This document shows positions 22,901-33,199 of a stretch of DNA of 64,000 bases, in pieces. The stretch covers positions 54,076,693 through 54,140,692 of the forward strand of contig CM039122.1 in assembly GCA_022036555.1 (NCBI GenBank). The letters are read 5' to 3'. This DNA comes from Microstegium vimineum. Lineage: Eukaryota; Streptophyta; Magnoliopsida; Poales; Poaceae. The notes under the pieces were generated by a model. That model was given only the letters and a program-made list of their open reading frames with translations. It made no database searches and had not been told where the DNA came from. Every line of letters starts with the position of its first letter. The first letter of the stretch is position 1. The position numbers and the translations under genes were made by a program.

Positions 22901-25900
22901 GCTTGTGATGTGTTTACTGCCAAGGAAAAGGGGTTTAGAAAAGACGATGATGAGTATTGAGTAGCAGTGCTGTTTTTTTTATGGCACTTCAAATATGCTA
23001 CACAAGGGGCCCCATGATAGGTCAAAAAGCCCCTAATCTTTATTAAATTAAATATATAAACAACAAAAAGCGACGGTGGCCGGCCGTCGCTCCAACTCAC
23101 GGAGTAGTACTACCTTGCTGGGGAACCCCACCACGCCCGAAAGCAACATCTCATCGATACGGCGATAGCTGACACTAGAAGCGGTAGGCAGTAGCTAATT
23201 CCTGGTTAATTAGAGGTTCTGTGCGCCAGGCGCTTGCTCTTGGCCCGTCGGCAACGCAACGCGGCCGCGCGCTGTGGGCGGTGGCTAGCCTTGATCGCCA
23301 AGGTTACGTTCGGCGCTTTGAGGAGCTAGATGGCGGTTGGTGCTTAGCCTGCGCGCGATGGTGACTTGGCCTGCACTGCTCCGGCAAAGCTCCCCCTGCC
23401 AGCCCAGGCACGTGGCACGCTTGCTTCAGCCTTGGGCTACGTACGGCGGCACCGCCACAGGGTCTTCAAGCTACGTCCTCCGTTGCACACGTACAGCACA
23501 CATGTGCCCGCCTGATCACGCTACGTTGTCGTGCCATTGCTCGGCTCGGTCGCTTCGCTCGGCAGCTGGGCCTGGGCGCGGTTGGTTGGCGGCTTGGCGC
23601 CCATCCACCCGCCGCTCGCTGTCCTTCTCGTGCGGTACGGTGGCGCGGTGTGCCTCACCAACCTGGCCATCGAGCCCCAGCCACCGGTGACCAGCCAGCG
23701 CCGGCAGCATCGGATTCCTTGGCGACGGCCTGGGCTCTGGCCTCTGGGGACTGACTGGACTGGGGCTCTCATCCCATCCCATCCATGACAATGATGCGTG
23801 CACAACTGGGGCAGAGGGACCGCCGCCGCGCCATCTTTTCCGGAAAAGCGACGATGGTGGCCCTGGCCCTTGCCGGGAGTCTGAACTCTGAAGCATGCAT
23901 GGCTGTCCCTGTCCCTGTTGCTGTTGCTGTTGCTGCTCAGCTTCAGCAGCTCAGGGGACCGGCTGCGCGCCTTTGCAACACGAACAAGCTTGGAATCCTA
24001 AACTGGACAGCAGTGAGTGAACTGCAGCGGCGTGCGCCCGGCCCCGGCCAAAGACTGTCAATTGTCATGTATACACAGACTGTATATGTGGCCTGCTGGC
24101 TCAGCCCATTTATTTTACTGACGCACCTTGAATCTTGACCGCCGACATTTTTTGCATTCTGACAGGCCGTGCGTACTGCGTACGGGCATATTATTGTGGT
24201 GATGATCTTGGCTGCGGAGCCGGAGCACGGGAGCAGATGCATGCGATGCAGGAAAAAGAAAACATTATTTGCTCGGGCCTGTTTGGAACGCATGAATTTC
24301 ACAGAAATCAGTTCATTTTCACAGGAATCAGTTCATTTTTACAGGAAAAAGTACATACAGGCCATCGCTGTATATTTTCACAGGGCGACGTAGAAACAAG
24401 AGGCGGCGGTAGGGCCGTAGGGTTACCCATACTTTTATTAAAAACAAACAAATATTGTTATGTACTTATGTGTAGTATATTTGCCTTGTTGTTTGTTGAA
24501 TGTGTATTGTACAATTTTGTTCATATCATATGAAATACCCTGGTGCAGCATCATTTGCTCTGCCACCGGTAGAACCTTACGTTTTGTTCGCTTGGCTTAT
24601 CATCTACCAAAACGAATCAAACGAACATGTCGTTAAATCATACAAATCTTCACATAAATTAATTCATTTTTATTCAAAACATATAAACAATTCGTAATTC
24701 CTGCCTTCTAAAGGGAGCCCTCGAGCTCACCTTCACAGCAGGTGTAAACTATATGGGGTAGTTTATGCAACAATGGCTATCATCTACAAATAAAAAGATA
24801 ATTATTTTTTTATTATAATTTGCATATATACTAAATTCATCCACTAATCTTTCAGTACTTGTATGGAATACACGATTCTTAGTTGTACCAGAACACGGTT
24901 CATAGGCTAGGTTATTAGTATGCAACAATGTTTATCGGATCTACTCCTATCCGTTTGTTGACTCAGTACTGTGCAGTTCTTTCTGTTTGTTCATTATTAT
25001 CCTGAAAGCGGAAGGCTGAGCAAAAGCATAAGTTCACATGGTTTTTAGCCGCTAGTGGGCGGCTGAGCAGAAGTGGGGCTATCAATCTTTCATGTTTCCT
25101 TTCCTCCACACATCATGTGGCAGTTGGCCGGTGATGAACGGTGCCTGTCGATGGTGCAGCGACTTTTGATTGCTTGCTCTTGCTCCTCTGCTCTAGTTTG
25201 GAGGCATGCATCTTTCACGTCCGCAATCCAAGCCACATGAGACGCTTTATACTAGGATGATATGATGGTTGACACGTACATGTGCTGAACTGCATTCTTC
25301 CAGCTCCACCAATGGCCTTCAAACACAAGCATGCCAAGTGTCAGTGATGCGTCCATGATTGCTCTTATCTCTGTCTTTTTTCAACATTATTATCTATATC
25401 GCTTTCCGGTCCGGGCCCCGGTATACAAGATTTGGATTAGAGGGGAAGAATGTCATTTGTAATGTCACTAGCACTTCTTAATGACTGATTTGCGATGGCA
25501 ACCACTGTCCTCTCTAGCTTGAACTTTTGGTGCATGCGTGTTGGTAGTCCAATAATCATGGCCCACGCAATCTAAACAGGCAATCTAACGGTGATGGGAA
25601 AAAGTTTGTTTACCAACTACCGAATTCATTACTCTCCATCGATAATTAGTGTATTGTACTAGATCCGTGGATTGCATTTTAAATGACAAATGCCCTCGCA
25701 TTCTTGGCTAATCATTGACTTGTACGACGCATGACGACGCCATCATTTTGTACAGTTTTTTTCTCCATAGTTCATCAATTAGTATTATTCAATTGTTTTT
25801 TTATCTTGCCGATTATTGGAATCTGCGTGCTATGGTACGACGTCGACCATGTCCTTTTAGGCTTTAGCAAAAAAAAAAGACAGAGGCTAATTCAAAAAAG

Positions 25901-27284
25901 AAAACACAGAGAGACATAGACATCAAAATATACTCCGTATATTATGCTCACTCGCTCGGATTATTAGATCATCATATCGACACATACAATTAAAGCATGA
26001 AGTGTTGGGGGGTATATGCTATAAAGAAGCGTGACATGCTAATATCTGAAACTTTGGCGCAGTGCATCCAAGAGCGACACTTTTTTTTGATGTGCACGGT
26101 GCACATGCACACCTAACCTAGTGGATTGATAGCAACAACCACTGACACGAAAATGCACATGGATACCTCTCATGTATGTACTATGTAAGTGAGCTGGTAA
26201 GCATTGGTCTATCACATAAAAGAATCCTTGAACATTTCACGTTGAGGCCCCCAGGTATAAGAGGAGTAGGGGCGTGTTTGGTTGGCAGCCAAAACACGCC
26301 ACTCCTAAAGTACGACTGCAACATGGCCCGAAGTTGTTGCTTAGTTTTCTCGCCTCTACTTTGGTCGTCATAGATTTTTCTCCTGTCTCTTGTCGTTTTG
26401 CTCCTCGTGCTTGTCACCTAGTGTGTGCTAATTGTGGCCGGTATGTGACGCGAGCCTTTTGTTCCTTGGATCCCTCCAAGCTTCTGTGTCTTGAGTGCAT
26501 CAGCGAACTTGGGATCGTTTTGTCACATTTGGGGAGTTTGAGCCGTTCCTGTTAAAAGCTCGTAGTAGTAACTTGAAACCAGATGATCTCATCTTATTAA
26601 TATGCGCTGCTCTCCTCCTAGGCGGCCTATACTCAGAGTTGCAAATTACTCGATGCATGTACAAGGCCCATGCCATCTGGCCAGATCTTAACGAAGCAGC
26701 AGCTAAGGAAGGCAGATGATCTTGCTGCTATGCTATCCGGCCAACGGCGCCCGATGCACTGGTACGTAGTTGAGGCGGCGGCTTTTCTTGCTTGGGTACG
26801 GTCGTGGTTTCCACTATTGGTATATTGGGGCACACGCTAGCGTTTGTGCGATCGGAAACGAACAGCGACGTCGCAACCATAGCCTCGGTGTTTGTTGTGG
26901 TCCTATAGGTAGGTGGGCTCCTAGCTGAAGCAAACGTCTCCTGCTGCGGCCTGCACGTACGTTGCGTGTAGAGTGACTCTCGCTAGGTCGGGGAACAACA
27001 CGTACGCACACGCGCGCTGTCTCGATCGTCTATCGATACATGGCAACACGAGCACGGTCACGTCCGAACGGAACGGCTCCGGCCGGCTACGCTAGGTGAG
27101 CACGTCCTGCACTCGCACACATGCGTGCGTGCACCGGGGCGCATGTGGCAGTAGTGGCATGTGGCCCGCAACGACAGCGAGGCAGTCAGGCGGCAGGGCG
27201 CCAGAGGCGAGCAGAAATGAATTGCAGCATGTATGTGCCGAGCACATACTATCTACACCATTCAAAACTGCTTTAAGATTTATG
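19936..27284. other. Long intergenic region with few features
   Basis: I find no complete gene in these 7.3 kb. Possible exon-like pieces on the plus strand are at about 20635-20730 (encoding EPVFSQSSPVISKPVLVSAH) and 21254-21440 (encoding APRISKFLVDILTSDENEC). Neither has a recognised domain. A GC-rich island lies at 23200-24050 without a convincing ORF. A MITE-like end GGGCCTGTTTGGAACGCATG lies near 24273. A 44-bp hairpin is at 26263-26306. Confidence 0.45.
26263..26306. repeat. Hairpin made of two abutting MITE-like termini
   Basis: AGGAGTAGGGGCGTGTTTGG is followed after a few bases by its near-perfect inverse CCAAAACACGCCACTCCT. The GGGCGTGTTTGG arm is typical of Tourist-like MITE ends, so this could be a MITE that has lost its interior. 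Confidence 0.55.
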
Positions 27285-27403
27285 CACTACTACAGAAATC
27301 ATTTTTGCTGGTACGTTGTTTTTTTTCACAGGCGGTTCAAAATTTCATGACACCAGTACAAAAAATAGGGTGGACCCAGCAAAAGAACCGCATGTGTAAA
27401 AAT

Positions 27404-27520
27404 AATTCACACAGGCGGCTCTCCTATCTCTACCGTCTGTGTAAATACACAGACGGTTTATAATGTCAGTCGCCTGTGTAAATACAGGCGGTAGAGATAG
27501 GAGAGCCGTCTGTGTGAATT
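27404..27520. repeat. 117-bp palindrome in the CACTA 5' subterminal region
   Basis: The block starting AATTCACACAGGCGGCTCTC is mirrored by one ending GAGAGCCGTCTGTGTGAATT, with TATCTCTACCG in both arms. It combines several subterminal repeat units in opposite orientation. Confidence 0.8.
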
Positions 27521-28009
27521 GTTTTACATAGACGGTCCTCTTTACCAACCGCATGTGTTAATGCTGCTAATAAATTCTCTTAGTCCACCTCCAGACAAGA
27601 ACAGTTACTCACGTGTTGTGTGCACAGTGGCGGACAGAGAAGTGGCGATTCCAAGGGGGAGGTTTTGAACTTCATTTCTTTGGTGAGAAACTTCCAAAAG
27701 GTTAGTTAGTGTCGTTGCCGCCATTTTTTTAGTGATTCTTTGGTTCAATTCTTGTATTGGAGGTGCTCTAAATCTAGGGTTAGGGTTAGGGTTCATAGCT
27801 AGGGCAAGAGAGAGAGAGTTTTAGCTATTTTTTTGTAAATTCATAGTAAATTGTATCTTGCTCGGATTATAGAAAATAAATACTTTTTAGAATTCTTGTG
27901 AGTAGATCTATGTAATAGAATAATGATTAACACTTTATAAAGTCTTGTCAATTGTTATACTTATTTCCTGTAATTATAAACTGTGAATTAATTTAGTTTT
28001 TTTAATCTA

Positions 28010-28330
28010 CGTACTTAGGGTTTATGAATTAATTTAGTAGTTAATGTTTTGTTAATTAGGGTTAGTTATTATTGTCTATACTTAGGGTTTGTTAAATAGG
28101 GTTAGTTATTATTTCATGTACCTTAGGTTTTTCAATAATTTTTGTTAGTAATTGATGGTTTATTATTTAGGGTTAGATATTTCATGTACTTAGGGTTAGT
28201 TAATTAATTTAGTTAGCAATTAATGGTTTATTGATTAGGGTTAGTTAGTATTTCATGTACTTAGGGTTTGTTAATTAGGGTTTGTTATTTTTGCTTATAC
28301 TTAGGGTTTGTTAATCAAGATGTCATCTCC
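28010..28330. repeat. Diverged TTAGGGTT-type repeats, left copy
   Basis: AT-rich DNA with repeated motifs such as ACTTAGGGTTTGTTAATTAG. The inverse of the same motif family recurs at 30480-30880, and forward copies of a related motif at 31500-31960. It lies between the 5' terminus and the transposase remnant. Confidence 0.6.
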
Positions 28331-28521
28331 GTTTAATTAATTTTTATAATTATAAAAATGAGTTTAAATAATTATTTAAATTTTTTATTTTGTAAATTCT
28401 GTAAGAGGTAGGTTTTCATATCTATTTAATTGATGGAGGATAGAATCTTAGTTATGAGGGATTATTTTCATTTTGTTTTTAGAGTGACATACAATATTTT
28501 CCTAACTAATTATAGATAAAT

Positions 28522-30323
28522 ATGGAGAGGTCATTATGGATGTACAACTTATCAAGATTAGACCCATCTTATGTAGTGGAGGTCCAAAAATTTATTGATG
28601 CCGTGAAGATACATGCTCAGAGAACAAAGGCGAAGCACATATGTTGTCCATGCGCAGACTGTAAAAATATTGTGGTATTTGACAATGTGGAAGAAATCAC
28701 TTCTCATCTGGTTTGCAGAGGATTTGTGGAGGACTACTTGATTTAGACAAAACATGGTGAGGGTAGTTCTACACCTTATATGCGGACAACTGACAACACT
28801 GCAAGTAACATCAATGTGGAGGGTCCAATGTCATATCTCAATGAATGTGATGCTATGCCAGATATCAATGAAACCCATCATGCTATGCTAGATGTCAATC
28901 AAACTCATAATTCTACGTCCGATGTTAATGAAACTCAGCATGTTAACACTGATGACATTGAAGATGCAGATTTCTTAGAGGCAATAATGAACCGTTGTGC
29001 GGATCCATCAATATTCTTCATGAAGCCTTGAAGAAGACAGCAGAAGAGCCTTTGTACGACGAGTCGAAAGGTTGTACCAAAGAGTGGTCGACACTACGGG
29101 TTGTTCTTCAGTTTTTGACGATTAAGGCTAGATATGGTTGGTCCGATGCTAATTTCAATGATTTATTGCGTGTACTTGGAGACCTTCTTCCTAAGGAGAA
29201 CAAAGTGCCTGCTAACACGTACTATGCAAAGAAGCTAGTCAGTCCACTTACGATGGGTGTTGAGAAGATCCACGCATGTAGAAATCATTGTATTCTATAT
29301 CGGGGTGATCAGTATAAAGACTTAGACAGTTGTCCAAAGTGTGGTGCTAGTAGGTATAAGACGAATAAAGATTATCAAGAGAAAGAGAATGCAGCCTCTG
29401 TTTCTTCAGGGAGGAAGCGAAAGAAGACGCAAACAAAGACTCAACAAGACAAACGTTCAAAGCTCACTAGCAATATCGAAGTGGACTATTATGTGTTGAG
29501 AAGAATTCCTGCATTGGTGATATAGTATCTCCCTGTGGTTGATCGTTTGAGGTGTTTGTTTGCAAACCCTGATGATGCGGAACTTATGACCTGGCATGCT
29601 TCTGATGAAAGGAAAGATGATGGAAAATTATGACATCCAGCAGATGCAAAGCAATGGTAAGAATTCGATAAGAAATATCCAAACTTTGCCGAGGATCCAC
29701 GAAATGTAAGGTTTGCTCTGAGTACTGATGGAATGAATCCATTTGCCGAGAGGAGCAGCACGCACAACACATGGCCAGTGATCATGACAATATACAACCT
29801 TCCTTCATGGTTGTGTCAAAAAAGAAAATATCTTTTGCTAACCATTCTTATTTCTGGACCTACACAACCTGAAGAAACTACATACTTTGGATTCATTGAT
29901 GACATATGGGAGGTTAAATACGGTCCACACCTGCAGATTCCAGTGTTCCGATGTCGATGGGTTCAAGATAAACATGTCACTGTGGATAACTATGGCCAAA
30001 GAGTTCTTGATCTAAGTAAAGTAGGTTACAAAGATGATCCGTGGATCCTTGCTAACCGTGCTTCACAGGTGTTTTATGTGGAACAAATTCTATCTACGAA
30101 TGAAAACAAAAGTACCCAAAAGCCAAAACACGTAGCAATCCCTGGAAAGCAACAAATTGTAAGAGTTGATGGTGTAATGGATTTAGAGGATGTTAACCAG
30201 TTCAGCGAGATGTCTCTTTTTACAAACTTTGAAGAAAAGATAAAAAATATGGAGAAAAGCATCTTGCAAATCTCTTTGCCCTGGGTGCGCCATGATGGAC
30301 AAGGAAGGACTGTAGCACGCTAG
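28522..30323 (+). pseudogene. CACTA TNPD-type transposase remnant
   Basis: The start has the Transpos_assoc domain (DRSW-like start, LDPSYVVEVQKF, CPCADCKNIV, SHLVCRGF). It is followed by a premature TAG at about 28744 where the family normally has tryptophan. Further on come transposase segments PLYDESKGCTKEWSTLRVV, GVEKIHACRNHCILYRG, CPKCGASRYK and NPFAERSSTHNTWPV. Sequence then jumps from ILISGPTQPE straight to TTYFGFIDDIWEV, part of the C-terminal domain, so most of the central catalytic region is deleted. Several more stops lie between 29029 and 29660. It cannot make active transposase. Confidence 0.88.
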
Positions 30324-30479
30324 ATTGTTTATCATGTAACTAATGTATCACTTATCATTTGTACCTAATGCTACTCTTTCTTATTAAGCAAGATGTTTAC
30401 ATTTCTCCTTGTTGTATACCTTTGGACTATGATATTATTTTCTAACTTAATTAAACAAATCTTAATTAAAACCTCTTTC

Positions 30480-30880
30480 CCCTTTTTGTATGCCTTTGGA
30501 TTCTATATTTTTTACTAACCCTAGGTACATAAAATATTAACAACCCTAATTAACAAACCTTTAATTAAAAACTTAATTAATTCATGAACCCTGGGTACAT
30601 GAAATAATAACTAACCCTATTAAACAAACCTTTAATTACTAACTAAATTAATCCACTAAGTACATGAAATAATAAATAACCCTAATTAAAAAACCATTAT
30701 TTACTAACTAAATTAATCCACAAACCCTAATTAAGTACATGAAATAATAACTAACCCTAATTAACATACCATTAATTACGAACTAAACTAAATAAAGGGA
30801 ATAAATAACCTTTAATTACTTACTAAATTAACTAACAAACCTATTATTAATAAACACTAACTAAATTAACTAACTAAATA
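30480..30880. repeat. Inverse copies of the TTAGGGTT-type repeat
   Basis: Motifs such as AACCCTAATTAACAAACC repeat here. They are the reverse complement of motifs at 28010-28330. Confidence 0.6.
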
Positions 30881-30904
30881 AAGAGAATAAATAACTTGAA
30901 AATG

Positions 30905-31045
30905 AAAAAAACATTAGTACAGACGGCTGTTGTTGAGGGCCGCCTGTACTAATATATTAGTACAGGCGGCGGTCAATGACGTCCGCCTGTGAAAATATTT
31001 TTACAGGCGGTGGTCAATTTGGCCCGCATGTACTAATGTGCTCCA
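30905..31045. repeat. Internal block of CACTA subterminal repeats
   Basis: ATTAGTACAGACGGCTG, CCGCCTGTACTAAT, TACAGGCGGCGGTC and TTTACAGGCGGTGGTCAA belong to the same repeat family as both ends of the element. Here they occur in the middle, between the transposase remnant and the second gene. Confidence 0.75.
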
Positions 31046-32034
31046 ATATAAATTCCCGCGCGTGGCCCGCGAAAATTTCTAAGTCCCCGAGGCGCGAGTT
31101 CAGAAATTGGACGCCGTCAGGCTGCCAAAATCCGCCGCCGCTGCTCCACCGCTCGCCGGACCGCCACCGTCGTGAGCTGCCGCCGCCACGCCGCCGAGGG
31201 ACCTCCACTCCGCCGGCACGCCTCCACGCCGCCGCCGAGGGACCTCCGCTCCGCAGCAGCGAGCCGCCGCCGCCAGCAGCTGTCGCGCCGCGCCGGGAAT
31301 CCGCCTACGCGCCGCCGCCGCCGCGACCTCGCCGGAACGCCGAGAGGTAGGCCATGCACACCCGCCACCGCCGAGCTCCACTCCGAGGCGGCTCCGATCG
31401 GTGCGGCGGCGGCTGCCATGTGCGCCGTCGCGCGCGCGCCCCTCCGAGCGCCTGCTGGGCCTGCTGGGCCTGGCAGGCCGCCTTGCCTTTTTTTTAAGTT
31501 AGTGTTAGTTAATTTAGTAATTAGTTAATTTAGTTAGTTAATTTAGTTAGTGTTTATTAGTTAGTTAATTTAGTTAGTGTTAGTTAATTTAGTTAGTTTA
31601 TTTAGTAATTAGTTAATTTAGTTAGTTTATTTAGTTAGTGTTTATTAATAATAGGTTTGTTAGTTAATTAACGGTTGTTTAGTTTGTAAGTAATTAACGG
31701 TTATTTATTTCCTTTATTTAGGGTTTGTGAATTAGTTTAGTTAGTAATTAATGGTATGTACTATGTTTTTTGTTAGGGTTTTTTCCATAATTTAGCTATG
31801 TTTTTCCATGTTAATACTTATATTTCATGCATAATTAGGGTTTGTGAAATAATAATTAGTTTGTTAAATAGGGTTTCCTATTTAATATTCATTATTTAGG
31901 GTTTGCAAATTAGTGTTAGTTAATTAGGTTTGTTAATAATAGGTTCGCTAATTGATTAGGCTATGTAATCCATGTTAATACTTGTATTCCATGTTTATAC
32001 TTATATGCCGTGGTTATACTTATATTTCATGCAG
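31046..32034. other. GC-rich leader-like region, then AT-rich repeats
   Basis: A GC-rich stretch (31046-31490) with a duplicated GAGGGACCTCC block looks like a promoter, leader or first exon for the downstream CACTA gene. It is followed by AT-rich GTTAGTTAATTTAGTTAG repeats (31500-31960). No ORF here shows a domain. Confidence 0.4.
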
Positions 32035-33157
32035 ATGAGTACTCCATCAAATGCTGAGCAGGCCGATGCTCAGATAGGTACATCGGGATCTGACTTCTCT
32101 GGATCCGAACCTTATAGGAGCCCGAGCGTATCACCACGTGAATCTCCTAGAGCTAAGAAGGCCCGTCTTGAGTTGGAACGTGACCCTAATTACGAGCCTG
32201 AAGATGAGCCAAATGATGATGAGGTATATATGCTCGTAGATTGTCTATACGAGAGAATAATGCATGTGTATGTATGTACCTAACAATTGAATTGACAGGA
32301 GGTGTTCTCTCAAGTTGTTGCCGAAATGGAGGTAGAGTCACAAGATGTTCATAAGGACACGGCGCCTCAAACGATCGGGACATCCTCCGAGCGAAGAAGT
32401 ACACAGAAAAAGAGTGATCGGGCACGAGGAGATAGAGGAAGGAATAGATTTCCAGAAGAAGTTTATAGGATTACAGAGATTAGCCCGAGTGGAGAGCCCT
32501 TAGCACCTCTAGAGGCGCTACCCAAATTTAGGGCCGCCATTGGATGGTTAGTAAAAGAAGAATTTGATATCACCTGGAGTGATTGGAGTATGGTGCCTGA
32601 AGGAAAGAGGAAGAATTGTTGGACTCGATTGTGCACTGAGTTTATTTTCCCGAAGGGAACAGAAGGTTTGGTCAAGGGTCATGTCATGAAGCAGTTAGCA
32701 ATATCATTCCAGGACTATAGGCACGATATGAATAAAAAGTGGCTACAGAAGGGGCGGGACCCAACGAAGCGGTACCCTATCACAGCAGAACAGTGGGCAC
32801 GTTTTAGTGTCATAAAAAACTCCGACGACTCCAAGGCTAAGAGCCAAGCCGCCTCAAGACTTGCGAAGAAGAACAAGTACCACCACCTCGGCACTGGCGG
32901 TTACAAGACCAAGATTCCTAAATGGAGGGCAGAAGACGAAGCAAAGAGGAGAGAGGGCAAGTTAGCATTGACAGATATAGTGCCAGAACGAAGTGCGAAT
33001 TGGCTTCGCGCTCGGAAGGCAAACACTGAGAGCGATGAGATCTCCTGTCCCGATGAGATCAAGTCAGTTGCCGAGAAGGTTTTGGAAGCAACAAATCTAG
33101 AAAAGACAAGTGCCTTCAAGTCACAGAGGGAGAGGGACAACCTTTCCCATGCTCTAG
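32035..33157 (+). pseudogene. CACTA TNPA-type / Transposase_24-like gene
   Basis: Two exons can be read in frame: 32035-32223, starting ATGAGTACTCC right after an AG acceptor, and 32299-33157. They encode a hydrophilic, charged protein with RNRFPEEVYRITEIS, WTRLCTEFIFPKGTEG, KWLQKGRDPTKRYP and KNKYHHLGTGGY. These are features of the second protein of plant CACTA elements (Transposase_24/TNPA-like). A likely next exon from about 33200 reads HPGRVRGVSSRTTWKEGF, as usual for the family, but loses frame near 33380. It is probably DNA-binding and acts on subterminal repeats; this role is taken from En/Spm. Confidence 0.7.
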
Positions 33158-33199
33158 GTAACAAAATTATATTTTCCATTTTGTTCGAGTAAAATAGAA

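Noticed and set aside
23337..23896. GC-rich ORFs in both directions
   Set aside because: Compositional ORFs with low-complexity translations, no domain and no splice pattern.
27770..27792. Short TAGGGT repeats resembling telomere DNA
   Set aside because: Only about three units, and not the usual plant TTTAGGG type; they belong to the diverged AT-rich repeats inside the CACTA element.
31100..31528. Overlapping Ala/Arg/Pro-rich ORFs in the CACTA element
   Set aside because: GC-rich leader sequence gives open frames on both strands; none matches a transposon protein.
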